From: Marinobacter litoralis
GTDB taxonomy: Bacteria; Pseudomonadota; Gammaproteobacteria; Pseudomonadales; Oleiphilaceae
Direction of reading: 5' to 3'
NCBI RefSeq assembly: GCF_003336705.1
Contig: NZ_QMDL01000003.1
Location: forward strand, 248,211-312,210
DNA: 64,000 nucleotides
Made by a program: the position numbers and the translations under genes. The notes below the pieces were generated by a model. That model was not told the origin of the DNA, did no database searches, and saw only the letters and a program-made list of their open reading frames with translations. Below, one piece after another: positions 46,011 through 54,984 of this stretch (within the stretch, counting starts at the first letter, position 1; every line of letters begins with the position of its first letter).

Positions 46011-46383
46011 GCCCCGGCCTAGCCGGCCAATGCCCATTCGGATTACACCACTGATTGATGTGGTGTTTATTTTGCTGGTGTTTTTCATGCTGACCACACG
46101 GCTGATGCCGCTGGACCATCTTGAACTGGCCAACAGCACCCAAGACCGCCAGAGCGAAGCGGGCGAGCCCTTGCCAGAACTGCAAATATCCGCCGGCGGC
46201 TCCGTCCTGTGGCGAGAGAACCCGTATTCCTTGCCGGAATTGCTCCCAGCCTTGAAGGCCGCTGGCATAGACGAAGCAAATCTGAGCACCACGCCCGACT
46301 CGGCGCTGGCCGATTTCACCCGCACCCTGAGCGCACTCGACAACGCTGGCATTACCGCGCACTGGAAGCGTGAAACCCCATGA
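45997..46383 (+). CDS. exbD: ExbD-family protein 1
   Basis: A 128-residue ExbD/TolR protein: a short cytoplasmic N-terminus, one transmembrane helix (MPIRITPLIDVVFILLVFFML) with the essential helix Asp in LIDVVF, and a periplasmic domain. The ATG at 45997 overlaps the exbB end by 14 bases; an ATG at 46030 is a weaker alternative. It is followed by a second, divergent ExbD. Confidence 0.87.
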   Translation: MQLVEPRPSRPMPIRITPLIDVVFILLVFFMLTTRLMPLDHLELANSTQDRQSEAGEPLPELQISAGGSVLWRENPYSLPELLPALKAAGIDEANLSTTPDSALADFTRTLSALDNAGITAHWKRETP

Positions 46384-46786
46384 CGGCACTGGTACCACCA
46401 CCGACCACGTCCGGAAAAGGCCTGCTGGACCGGGTTGAAGACGCGCTGTTGCCGTTGATCAACCTGGTTTTTCTGCTGCTGATGTTCTTCATTGTGGCCG
46501 GGCAACTGACCGAGGAGCCTCTTCCGGAATTGCCCGGCGGCACCCAATCGGCACAGGAGCAGGCACCGGAGGCCGATCTGATTGTAAAAGCCGATGGTCA
46601 GTGGCAGGTCAACGGCAGCACACTCACGGAAGACACCTTGCTGGCCGCACTGCCAGAGCCGGACGCTTCGGAACCGCTGAAACTCGCGGCAGACCAAAGC
46701 CTCACAATGGTCGATCTGGAGCACCTGTTGCGGGTGCTGGAAGACGGGGGCCACACCGAAGTGTTGTTGTTAACGGAGCCGGGCGC

Positions 46787-46790
<4 letters not shown>
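46380..46790 (+). CDS. ExbD-family protein 2 (helix Asp replaced)
   Basis: A 136-residue single-span protein with ExbD layout. The helix reads [19 protein letters not shown]: the essential Asp of the LIDVVF motif is Asn here (INLVF), which should abolish proton relay by this subunit. Its start overlaps the first exbD stop as ATGA, and its stop overlaps the tonB start the same way, so all are translationally coupled. It may form hetero-oligomers with ExbD 1, since the ExbB pentamer holds two ExbD helices. Confidence 0.82.
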
Positions 46791-47551
<761 letters not shown>

Positions 47552-47576
47552 CCCTACGCACCAAGGCAGCACAGTG

Positions 47577-47593
47577 CGCACTCGCTCGGTGCA
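47577..47593. promoter_or_regulatory. NtrC-like enhancer site
   Basis: CGCACT-N5-GGTGCA matches the NtrC consensus TGCACC-N5-GGTGCA at 10 of 12 defined positions. It is 87 bases upstream of the sigma-54 element at 47680, a usual enhancer distance. Confidence 0.55.
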
Positions 47594-47679
47594 ATGTCAG
47601 CTAAGCCCGGCCTACCTGCTCCGTCAGGAAAAACCACAACCCACTGAATAGCAAACACTATTTTAGCGACCACTTAAGC

Positions 47680-47695
47680 TGGCACGGCACCTGCT
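47680..47695 (+). promoter_or_regulatory. Sigma-54 promoter of the channel/kinase operon
   Basis: TGGCACG-GCAC-CTGCT matches the -24/-12 consensus TGGCACG-N4-TTGCW with one mismatch; the GG and GC doublets have the required 10-base spacing. The predicted transcription start is near 47706. Confidence 0.75.
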
Positions 47696-47707
47696 GAGCT
47701 CTTCCCA

Positions 47708-47805
47708 GCAGAAACCGATTTCTGCCCAAACACACGATTCATCCAGACAACGGCGTCTGCTTGCTACCGCTCGATACGGGGGTAAGCGCGCCGTTCTTCG
47801 GTTTT
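47708..47805 (+). promoter_or_regulatory. ANTAR-type antiterminator/terminator leader of the channel operon
   Basis: Hairpin P1 is GCAGAA (47708-47713), loop ACCGAT, TTCTGC (47720-47725). Hairpin P2 is CAGAC (47744-47748), loop AACGGC, GTCTG (47755-47759). Both hexaloops have A at position 1 and G at position 4, as in the published ANTAR RNA motif. An alternative hairpin pairs AACGGCG (47749-47755) with CGCCGTT (47789-47795), with inner pairing GCTT/AAGC and ACC/GGT, and runs into TTCTTCGGTTTT. It overlaps P2, so the two folds exclude each other. The U-tract is interrupted, which makes terminator strength uncertain. Confidence 0.65.
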
Positions 47806-47833
47806 ATGGAAGCGAACAATCAGGGGTTAACTT

Positions 47834-48679
47834 ATGTCCTACATCATGCCTTCGGAATTCGTCACCAAAATGGTGGACGCCGGCGAGTCCAAAATCTACA
47901 TGGCCACCCGGGATGTACTGATCAGGGCTTTCATGGCCGGTGCAATCCTCGCCCTTGCAGCCGTCTTTGCGATCACGGTCGCGGTACAAACCGGCAGCCC
48001 ACTGCTGGGTGCCGTCCTGTTCCCTGTCGGTTTTTGTATGCTCTATTTGATGGGCTTCGACCTGCTCACCGGGGTATTCATGCTGACACCACTGGCCTTG
48101 TTGGATCGTCGCCCTGGCGTTGATATCGGGGGCGTCTTGCGCAATTGGGGCTGGGTGTTCTTGGGTAACTTCGGCGGCGCATTAACCGTTGCCGTGATCA
48201 TGGCTTTTGTTTTCACCTACGGTTTCAACACCGATCCCGGTGCTGTTGGCGATAAAATCGCGAGTGTCGGCAAAGCACGCACGCTCGGCTACGCCGAGTA
48301 CGGGGTAGCCGGCTGGATGACAATCTTCCTGCGCGGCATGCTGTGCAATTGGATGGTATCCATGGGCGTGGTCGGCGCTATGATTTCCACCACCGTACCC
48401 GGTAAAGTCTTAGCAATGTGGATGCCGATCATGCTGTTCTTCTACATGGGCTTTGAGCATTCCATCGTTAACATGTTCCTGTTTCCGTTTGCCCTGATGA
48501 TGGGTGGCGAGTTCTCGATTATGGATTACTTTATCTGGAATGAAGTTCCAACCGTTCTTGGCAATCTTGTTGGTGGCCTGTCCTTCACGGGGCTTACCCT
48601 TTACGCCACCCACATCCGCACTGCGCCTAAACGTACCGTGCCTGCTGGCTACAACGCAGAGCTCGCGCGCTCTAACTGA
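47834..48679 (+). CDS. Formate/nitrite transporter family channel (NirC-like)
   Basis: A 281-residue FNT-family channel with six hydrophobic segments. Family features are the ILALAAVFAITVAV region of TM2, GNFGGAL, the LRGMLCNWMVSMGV segment, and ...MWMPIMLFFYMGFEHSIVNMF, which holds the central selectivity His (GFEHSIVNM). Members pass formate, nitrite or hydrosulfide; nitrite is favoured here by the nitrate/nitrite assimilation context and the sigma-54 plus ANTAR-type leader upstream. The kinase/phosphatase gene follows after 68 bases that contain a hairpin. Confidence 0.88.
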   Translation: MSYIMPSEFVTKMVDAGESKIYMATRDVLIRAFMAGAILALAAVFAITVAVQTGSPLLGAVLFPVGFCMLYLMGFDLLTGVFMLTPLALLDRRPGVDIGGVLRNWGWVFLGNFGGALTVAVIMAFVFTYGFNTDPGAVGDKIASVGKARTLGYAEYGVAGWMTIFLRGMLCNWMVSMGVVGAMISTTVPGKVLAMWMPIMLFFYMGFEHSIVNMFLFPFALMMGGEFSIMDYFIWNEVPTVLGNLVGGLSFTGLTLYATHIRTAPKRTVPAGYNAELARSN

Positions 48680-48691
48680 TATCTACCCTCC

Positions 48692-48723
48692 CACAGCCTG
48701 ATAGCCGTATCTATCGGGCTGTG
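48692..48723 (+). promoter_or_regulatory. Intercistronic hairpin between channel and kinase genes
   Basis: CACAGCCTGATAG (48692-48704) and CTATCGGGCTGTG (48711-48723) form a 13-pair stem with one wobble around CCGTAT. Only TTGG follows, so it is at best a weak terminator; it may protect the upstream mRNA end or reduce read-through into the kinase gene. Confidence 0.6.
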
Positions 48724-48747
48724 TTGGCATCTGGAGCCGAGCAAGGC

Positions 48748-50475
48748 ATGACCCACCTTTCTGTCACCACCGGGCAACACTCAGAAGCGGGCAAGAAGTC
48801 CGTTAATCAGGATTTCCACGGCCTGTTGATTCCTGATGACCACCAACTCCAATCCAAAGGCATCGCCGTGGCCATCGCTGATGGCATCAGCTCCAGCAAT
48901 GTCAGCCAGATTGCCAGTGAATCCGCCGTGGCAGGGTTTCTCAGCGACTACTATTCAACCCCGGAAAGCTGGTCGGTCAAACAGTCAGTCCAGCGCGTAC
49001 TGCGTGCCAGCAATGCATGGCTGCACGCGCAAACCCGGCAAAGCCAATACCGCTATGACCAGGATCGGGGCTATGTCACGACTCTGAGCGTGGTGATTCT
49101 TAAATCGGCTACCGCATACGTGTTCCATGTCGGCGATGCCCGCATCTACCGGATGCAAGGAAGCACCCTAGAGCAGCTCACCACAGACCACCGAGTTTGG
49201 CTATCTCCGGAAGAAAGCTGCCTGAACCGGGCCATGGGCCTGAGCCAACAACTGGACATCGACCACCTCACAACAGCCGTGTGGCCGGGCGATACCTTTG
49301 TGCTTGCCACAGATGGTATCTACGAGCATGTATCTGCTCGGGACATGGCAAAAACGATCCATCAATTCAATGGTGATCTAAATCAGGCCGCCCGAGAGCT
49401 TTGCAGTACTGCGCTAGCGAACGGCAGCACAGACAACCTGACCGTACAGATTATTCGCATAGACTCCGTAGCGAATGCCTTGAACCGGGATGAAGCCCAA
49501 CAGGGGGCACATCAACTTCCTCTGCTTCCAGAGTTGTCACCCGGTCAGGTGCTGGACGGTTATCGAATCCTTCGTCTCCTTCATGCCAGTAGCCGAAGCC
49601 ATGTCTATCTTGCGTTGGATGACGACAGCGGCCAACAGGTCGCCCTAAAGCTTCCCGCGCTTGAATTACAACAAGATGTCCGCGCCCTTGGGCATTTCGC
49701 GACCGAACACTGGGTTGCTCAGCGCATCAACAGCCCCCATGTCATCAAAGCCTTTGCCCCGGAACGGCAGCGCAGTGCCCTGTATCTGGCCACACCTTTC
49801 GTGCAAGGCACCAACCTTCGGCAATGGCTGTTGGACAACCCCAAACCACCGCTGGAAACCGTTCGTCAGCTGATCGAGCAAATTGCTCGCGGGCTGCGCG
49901 CGTTTCACCGATTGGAGATGGTGCATCAGGACCTAAAGCCCGAAAACATCCTGATTGACCAACAGGGCACGGTAATATTGATTGATTTTGGTGCCACCCG
50001 AATTGCTGGCCTACAGGAAGTCATTGGCCATGAAGAGCCTTGCTGGCCTCGCGGGGCTGCACTCTACAGCGCGCCTGAATGCTTTTTAGGGGAAGCCACT
50101 AGCTGGCAGGCTGACCAGTTTTCTCTGGCCGTCATCACCTATCAGTTGCTGACCGGCCAACTACCTTACGGCACGCGAGTACCGGGCATCCGCAACCGAG
50201 GCCAACTCCGTAAGCTGAACTATCAGCCCGCCAGCATGCTGCGAGACGACCTGCCCGGCTGGGTAGATCTGGCGCTCGCGCGAGCGCTGAACCCGGAACC
50301 TCACAAACGCTACCCGGCACTGTCGGAATTTCTGTTTGACCTACGCCAGCCAAACCCACGCTGGCACCAACAACATCAAGCCCCCCTGATCGAGCGCCAC
50401 CCATTGGCCTTCTGGCAAGGTGTATCGGCACTCTTGCTTGTTGCCTTGGTGGTGTCGCTCGCCCACCGGAATTGA
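48748..50475 (+). CDS. PP2C phosphatase / Ser-Thr protein kinase fusion
   Basis: A 575-residue bifunctional protein. Residues 1-235 are a PP2C phosphatase with its metal-binding Asp motifs: KKSVNQDFHG, AIADGISSS, VFHVGDARIYRM, VLATDGIYEHV and STDNLTV. Residues 265-535 are a Hanks-type kinase: Lys in VALKLP, catalytic loop HQDLKPENIL (His-Gln-Asp rather than His-Arg-Asp), DFGATR, and APECFLGE. A C-terminal hydrophobic anchor (GVSALLLVALVVSLA) tethers it to the inner membrane. A similar fusion lies between nirB and the nitrate transporter gene in Pseudomonas aeruginosa, so association with nitrate assimilation recurs, but its substrates are unknown. The ATG at 48748 is chosen over a GTG at 48721. 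Confidence 0.9.
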   Translation: MTHLSVTTGQHSEAGKKSVNQDFHGLLIPDDHQLQSKGIAVAIADGISSSNVSQIASESAVAGFLSDYYSTPESWSVKQSVQRVLRASNAWLHAQTRQSQYRYDQDRGYVTTLSVVILKSATAYVFHVGDARIYRMQGSTLEQLTTDHRVWLSPEESCLNRAMGLSQQLDIDHLTTAVWPGDTFVLATDGIYEHVSARDMAKTIHQFNGDLNQAARELCSTALANGSTDNLTVQIIRIDSVANALNRDEAQQGAHQLPLLPELSPGQVLDGYRILRLLHASSRSHVYLALDDDSGQQVALKLPALELQQDVRALGHFATEHWVAQRINSPHVIKAFAPERQRSALYLATPFVQGTNLRQWLLDNPKPPLETVRQLIEQIARGLRAFHRLEMVHQDLKPENILIDQQGTVILIDFGATRIAGLQEVIGHEEPCWPRGAALYSAPECFLGEATSWQADQFSLAVITYQLLTGQLPYGTRVPGIRNRGQLRKLNYQPASMLRDDLPGWVDLALARALNPEPHKRYPALSEFLFDLRQPNPRWHQQHQAPLIERHPLAFWQGVSALLLVALVVSLAHRN

Positions 50476-50598
50476 CCGAGCAACTTTTTGCCCACCCAGC
50501 AAGACCTCGCCCGAAAGCCAAGCAAGGACTTACCCAGCGCACGAAAACTCTCGCCCGAAAAATCTCTAAGCAGCTGTTTTATAAAAGCTTTAAACAAC

Positions 50599-50614
50599 TG
50601 GCACGCTACTTGTA
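50599..50614 (+). promoter_or_regulatory. Sigma-54-like promoter of hcp
   Basis: TGGCACG-CTAC-TTGTA fits the -24/-12 pattern at every defined position except the C of the -12 GC doublet, which is T. It lies 66 bases upstream of the hcp ATG. The rest of the 204-base gap upstream of hcp shows only a short AGGG-AAGA-CCCT hairpin near 50630. Confidence 0.55.
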
Positions 50615-50679
50615 ATTCCTGAGTGCGTCCAGGGAAGACCCTACGGACCATTATTCATTCACACGTCATGGAGCAGACT

Positions 50680-51198
50680 ATGCCAACTCCTTGTTATATC
50701 AGTATCGAAGGTAAAACTCAGGGCAACATCACCGCGGGTGCATTCACTTCAGATTCCGTAGGTAACATCTACGTTGAAGGTCACGAAGACGAAGTGCTGG
50801 TGCAGGAATTCAGCCACGTTGTTACCGTTCCGACTGACCCGCAGTCTGGTCAGCCTTCCGGTCAGCGCGTACACAAGCCGTTCAAGTTCACCTCTGCTCT
50901 GAACAAGTCCACCCCGCTGATGTACAACGCTCTGGCTTCCGGTGAAATGCTGCCGAAGGTAGAACTCAAGTGGTACCGCACTTCCGTTGAAGGTAAGCAG
51001 GAGCACTTCTTCTCGACCATCCTGGAAGATGCCACCATCATCGACATCGACTGCAACATGCCTCACTGCCAGGACGCGGCCAACGCTGACTTCACTCAGT
51101 TGGTTACCGTGTCTCTGTCCTACCGCAAGGTCACCTGGGAGCACGCAGTTGCAGGCACCTCCGGTGCAGACGACTGGCGTTCGCCGATCGAAGCCTGA
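50680..51198 (+). CDS. hcp: Type VI secretion tube protein Hcp
   Basis: A 172-residue Hcp1-family protein, the hexameric ring that stacks into the inner tube of the type VI secretion system. The family pattern is MPTPCYISIEGKTQGNITAG at the start, GHEDEVLVQEFSHVV, HKPFKFTSALNKSTPLMYNALASGE, and LSYRKVTWEH near the end. The ATG at 50680 has GGAG eight bases upstream; the frame extends to 50623 without support. No other type VI gene lies nearby, so this is an orphan hcp. Its codon choice looks biased toward highly expressed genes (CTG, GGT, AAG). A strong terminator follows, so it is a one-gene unit with its own sigma-54-like promoter. Confidence 0.93.
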   Translation: MPTPCYISIEGKTQGNITAGAFTSDSVGNIYVEGHEDEVLVQEFSHVVTVPTDPQSGQPSGQRVHKPFKFTSALNKSTPLMYNALASGEMLPKVELKWYRTSVEGKQEHFFSTILEDATIIDIDCNMPHCQDAANADFTQLVTVSLSYRKVTWEHAVAGTSGADDWRSPIEA

Positions 51199-51219
51199 TC
51201 TTTCAGGTTCGGTCATGCA

Positions 51220-51256
51220 AAAGCGGCTAGCCTTCGGGCTGGCCGTTTTTTGTTTG
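51220..51256 (+). terminator. Rho-independent terminator after hcp
   Basis: CGGCTAGCC and GGCTGGCCG pair (one wobble) around a TTCG tetraloop, followed by TTTTTTGTTT. Confidence 0.93.
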
Positions 51257-51305
51257 AGCCCACAAGACTTCAGGACTAACATGCCCCCCAATACTTGGGG
51301 ATCTC

Positions 51306-52004
51306 ATGGTCAGCGCACGTCATTTAAACCAACAAATTGGCACCCTCATGTGCCAGGCCACCCGGACCATCCTCTGGCAGCCGGCGCAGGCCTGGGTGCA
51401 AGAGCGCAACAGCCGGGCAGAGCTGGTATTGCGGGTTGGTTCAGGGCAGGCCACCTACCACCGCTACGACCCACGCACCAAGCAGCACCTGATCAATTAC
51501 GGTGCGCGAATGATTGCCGCCAAGCGTCAGCCGGAGACGGCCCAAGGCTGGTTGTCTTCCCGGGAAATTCGCGAGCGGGGCTATTTTGGCGGGGAGGTCA
51601 GCGAATTAAACCTGCTGGCTCATACCTGCTGCCATGAATTTGCCCACCTGCTGCAATACAGCGCCGGGCAACGTCATTATGGTTCGGTTCATAATCGTCA
51701 TTTTTATGAGGTACTGGGCCAATTGCACGCCAGCGGCGCGGCCGATGCGACCCGCCACTTTCTAACCGAGCAGGCGGACGAATCCGGGTTAGAGCTTTCT
51801 AGCGCCCCCTTTGAGATACACAGCCCGCGCCTGCAAAGCACCCAGTGGCAAACAGGGGATCAAGTCTGTTTTGGCGCAGGCAACAAGCAGAAGCAAGGCA
51901 AAGTCATCCGGGTCAATCGCAAAACCTGCACCGTCGAAGTCAACCAAAGCCCTCGCAAGCTGCTGTATCGAGTACCTTTTTCACTGTTAAGCCCACTAGG
52001 CTGA
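51306..52004 (+). CDS. SprT-like zinc metallopeptidase-domain protein
   Basis: A 232-residue SprT-like protein. The zinc motif HEFAH (HExxH) lies in LLAHTCCHEFAHLLQY near residue 111, preceded by LINYGARMI, with NRHFYEVLGQLH supplying a possible third ligand. The SprT family includes Spartan-type DNA-protein crosslink proteases, although bacterial roles are little known. The C-terminal 60 residues (TGDQVCFGAGNKQKQGKVIRVNRKTCTVEV) look like a small beta-barrel, KOW-like segment. Its end overlaps the convergent nasA end by 9 bases. No link to nitrogen metabolism is evident. Confidence 0.82.
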   Translation: MVSARHLNQQIGTLMCQATRTILWQPAQAWVQERNSRAELVLRVGSGQATYHRYDPRTKQHLINYGARMIAAKRQPETAQGWLSSREIRERGYFGGEVSELNLLAHTCCHEFAHLLQYSAGQRHYGSVHNRHFYEVLGQLHASGAADATRHFLTEQADESGLELSSAPFEIHSPRLQSTQWQTGDQVCFGAGNKQKQGKVIRVNRKTCTVEVNQSPRKLLYRVPFSLLSPLG

Positions 52005-54695
52005 CAGGTCTGCCTGCTCGGTTCCTTGTTCGGGCACTGACGCCAGCAGCGCCCGTACCTCGGGAAGGCAAGAGCCACAGTTACTGCCGCATTTCAGTGT
52101 CTCACCTAGTGCTTCCACACTGCGGCAGCCCTCATGGATGGCACGCAGAATCGCGTTCTCACCAACCTGAAAACAGCTACACACCAAGGCTCCCACCGGC
52201 TCGGCATCTGCCTGCCCTGCGGCCAGCAGCGACCAACGTTGTTCGAGCCCATCCTCACTTTCCGCAAAACACTGATCCAGCCATTCAACTCCGGGCATTG
52301 ATCCGATTTCCGGCTCCACCAGAAGCACCGCCTCCAACCGCTCGTCCATCAACCAGACCGCGCGAAACCGGCCGCTCGATTCATCCTCCATGACAAGTTC
52401 CGGTTCACGGCCAAAACACTGCCAGCCCAACGCCAGCCAGTCTGCCCGATGCCGACCCGCCAGCCACCACCCAGTGCTATTCGGCAGCACCTGCCGACTC
52501 CAATATTCAAAGGCCGCCGCCATCGGTGTGGGCAACACGGTCTGATTCTTCGGCAACACCAGCCGCGCCTGCCATTTCGCCAGCAATGGTTTGATAGCGG
52601 CTATACCGTGTTTGCTCTCAGGCTGACCGGATATCGGGTCAACCGTCGGTGCCATCAGATCTGAAGCCAAAGCCGAAGACGCAAACTGGCCATTCCAATG
52701 GATCGGTACAAACACTTCTCCCGGCCTTTGGTGCGAAGTGCGCCGAACCCGACCGATGAACTGGCCTGAAGGCCCGTTCAAAACAGCCAGCCCACCTTCT
52801 AACAGCCCCGAACCGGCCATGTCATCGGGGTGAACCTCTATGAACGGCTCATCCCGGTGGGCAAACAGCTTGGAAGCCAGTCCGGTACGGGTCATGGTAT
52901 GCCACTGGTCACGAATGCGACCGGAGTTCACCACCAACGGGTAATGCTCCCCGGGTTGTTGGCCGGGAGGCAGTGTATGCACCGGCACCAGTCGGGCCCG
53001 GCCATCCGGCGTCGGGAAGCAGCCATCACTGAATAGACGAGACGTCTGCTGCAGACCACCAGACCCACCGGCTTTAACCGGCCACTGGACCGGCTGCATC
53101 TGCTCATAGGCATCGTCCGTCAGGTGCTCCAGAGCCGCAATGTTGAACACTCGCTCCCCGGCGTTGCGATAACCGGACAAGGCGGCGTGTTCCCGAAAGA
53201 TATCCACAGGTTTGCGATAGCTAAACGCCTTTGTGTGACCCAACGCTTGGCCAACCTCGCTCATAATCTGCCAGTCCGGCTTTACCCCTGCTGGCAGCGG
53301 AAGAAACCGGCGTTGCCGCGAGATTCGCCGTTCGGAGTTGGTCACGGTGCCATCCTTTTCCCCCCAGCCTGCGGCCGGCAGAAGGATATCGGCGAACGCG
53401 GTGGTATCGGTGGTACTGACGCAGTCAGACACAATCACCGTGTCACAACGAGCCAGTGCTTCACGAACGCGCGCACTGTCTGGCAGGCTGACAGCAGGGT
53501 TGGTGCCCATCACCCAAAGCACTTTAATATCGCCCCGATGCACCGCTTCAAACAGATCCACTGCCTTGAGCCCCGGCCCGTCCGCCAGCCGATCCGTTTG
53601 CCAATAATCCGCCACCAGCTCCCGTGCACCCGGCGTGTCATAGTCCATGTGCGCTGCCAGGGTGTTTGCCAAACCGCCCACTTCGCGCCCGCCCATGGCA
53701 TTGGGCTGGCCGGTTAACGAGAAGGGGCCGGCACCGGGCCGTCCCACACGCCCCGTTGCCAGATGACAATTGATAATGGCGTTGCCTTTGTCGGTGCCGG
53801 CGACTGACTGGTTGATGCCTTGTGAGAACGCCGTCACCGTTCGTTCGGTTTCGGTAAACCATTGATAGAAGGCTTTCACATCTTCCAGGGCTAAATCGCA
53901 CACCTGCGCCACAGCGTCTATGTCTGGTGCGGACCGTTTTGCGGCCTTTAACGTTTCCTCAACCCCGCTGCAGTGCTGTGTCAGGTATTCCACATTCAGC
54001 GCCTGTTGTTCGTGCATCCACACGAGCAGCCCGTTGAATAACTGGGTATCGGTGCCGGGCCTTAGTTTCAGGTGCAAATCAGCGAGTTCACTCGTTGCGG
54101 TTTGCCGAGGGTCAATCACGACCACCTTTCGGCCAGCCCGGTGCGCCGCTTTCATGCGCTGATACAACACCGGGTGAGCCCATGCAGCGTTGCTGCCGGC
54201 CAATACCAGCAGGTCCGCCAACTCGAGGTCTTCATAACAGCCGGGCACGCAATCCTCACCGAATGCCCGTTTGTGGGCTGCCACCGCCGACGACATGCAG
54301 AGCCTGGAATTGGTATCCACATGAGGCGTGCCTACGAACCCCTTCGCCAGCTTGTTAGCAACATAATAATCCTCCGTCAGGAGCTGGCCGGACAGATAAA
54401 AGGCTACGGATCCCGGGCCATGGTCACGAACCGCGTCGGTGATGGCTGAAGCCACGCGGTCAATGGCGTGCTCCCAACCGACTTCTTTACCGCCCACCCT
54501 CGGGCCAAAAGACGGTTCGCTGCCCGTCACCAAGGTTTCATGCAGGGCCGAGCCTTTTACGCACAACCGGCCTTGGTTCGCTGGATGGCTGCTATCGCCG
54601 GCCACACCATCCACTCGGGCAAGCACACCGCAGCCTACGCCGCAGTATGGGCAGGTGGTGGTGATGGGTATTGATGCATTCTGATGACGGCTCAC
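51996..54695 (-). CDS. nasA: Assimilatory nitrate reductase, molybdopterin subunit
   Basis: An 899-residue enzyme reducing nitrate to nitrite in the cytoplasm. The N-terminal CPYCGVGCGVLARV with CVKGSALHE downstream supplies the four cysteines of the 4Fe-4S cluster. Molybdopterin motifs include SNAAWAHPVLYQR, VMGTNPAVSLPDSARV and GEKDGTVTNSERRISRQR. A C-terminal BFD-like 2Fe-2S domain (ALVCSCFQVGENAI to CGSNCGSCLPEVRALL, about residues 835-885) is the extension typical of NasA. The start is GTG at 54695 with AGAGGA six bases upstream. It is divergent from nrtABC and shares a 374-base regulatory region with it. Electrons must come from a separate NAD(P)H flavoprotein, a candidate for which lies at 59968. 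Confidence 0.93.
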   Translation of the reverse strand: MSRHQNASIPITTTCPYCGVGCGVLARVDGVAGDSSHPANQGRLCVKGSALHETLVTGSEPSFGPRVGGKEVGWEHAIDRVASAITDAVRDHGPGSVAFYLSGQLLTEDYYVANKLAKGFVGTPHVDTNSRLCMSSAVAAHKRAFGEDCVPGCYEDLELADLLVLAGSNAAWAHPVLYQRMKAAHRAGRKVVVIDPRQTATSELADLHLKLRPGTDTQLFNGLLVWMHEQQALNVEYLTQHCSGVEETLKAAKRSAPDIDAVAQVCDLALEDVKAFYQWFTETERTVTAFSQGINQSVAGTDKGNAIINCHLATGRVGRPGAGPFSLTGQPNAMGGREVGGLANTLAAHMDYDTPGARELVADYWQTDRLADGPGLKAVDLFEAVHRGDIKVLWVMGTNPAVSLPDSARVREALARCDTVIVSDCVSTTDTTAFADILLPAAGWGEKDGTVTNSERRISRQRRFLPLPAGVKPDWQIMSEVGQALGHTKAFSYRKPVDIFREHAALSGYRNAGERVFNIAALEHLTDDAYEQMQPVQWPVKAGGSGGLQQTSRLFSDGCFPTPDGRARLVPVHTLPPGQQPGEHYPLVVNSGRIRDQWHTMTRTGLASKLFAHRDEPFIEVHPDDMAGSGLLEGGLAVLNGPSGQFIGRVRRTSHQRPGEVFVPIHWNGQFASSALASDLMAPTVDPISGQPESKHGIAAIKPLLAKWQARLVLPKNQTVLPTPMAAAFEYWSRQVLPNSTGWWLAGRHRADWLALGWQCFGREPELVMEDESSGRFRAVWLMDERLEAVLLVEPEIGSMPGVEWLDQCFAESEDGLEQRWSLLAAGQADAEPVGALVCSCFQVGENAILRAIHEGCRSVEALGETLKCGSNCGSCLPEVRALLASVPEQGTEQADLSA

Positions 54696-54745
54696 GGGGT
54701 GTCCTCTTCTATTGCTTTTTTGCCGGTTCGGCCTGGCTTACTTGT

Positions 54746-54761
54746 AGCAATTTAAGGGCCA
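54746..54761 (-). promoter_or_regulatory. Sigma-54 promoter candidate of nasA
   Basis: On the minus strand TGGCCCT-TAAA-TTGCT has the GG and GC doublets at correct spacing and a perfect TTGCT. It lies 51 bases upstream of the nasA GTG. The short leader has no terminator hairpin, unlike the divergent nrtA side. Confidence 0.55.
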
Positions 54762-54928
54762 GCCCCTAAACACGGGGTTGCACACGGTTCCAGGCCAGAT
54801 AAAAGGTTCACGGTGGTGCAAAGCACTCGCGGGTGCACCAGAAAGCGCCAAGCAGCGGTGCCGGATATTGATGAATACAAACCCTCCTAACCCGCTCGAA
54901 GGCCGGTAACTCTGGGGTTTTCATGAGC

Positions 54929-54944
54929 TGGCACAGCTTGTGCT
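54929..54944 (+). promoter_or_regulatory. Sigma-54 promoter candidate of nrtABC
   Basis: TGGCACA-GCTT-GTGCT fits TGGCACG-N4-TTGCW with two mismatches and the correct GG/GC spacing; the predicted start is near 54955, giving a leader of about 115 bases. Between this element and the nasA promoter (54762-54928) are several GGTGC/GCAC half-sites at 54811-54840, near-matches to NtrC sites but with six rather than seven bases between half-sites. Confidence 0.6.
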
Positions 54945-54984
54945 GAAGACTCTGTGAACCATCAAAACATGACAGCACTCCCCC

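Noticed and set aside
50625-50660. AGGG-AAGA-CCCT hairpin in the hcp leader as an ANTAR target
   Set aside because: Tetraloop rather than hexaloop, and no second hairpin or terminator follows before hcp.
54811-54840. Pair of GGTGC/GCAC half-sites as NtrC enhancers between nasA and nrtA
   Set aside because: Half-sites are six rather than seven bases apart, and the orientation is only partly right; kept as a remark, not as a called site.
54930-54944. GCACA-GCT-TGTGC as the first ANTAR hairpin of the nrtA leader
   Set aside because: The loop is three to five bases, not a hexaloop with A1/G4, and the bases coincide with the sigma-54 element, so they would not be transcribed.
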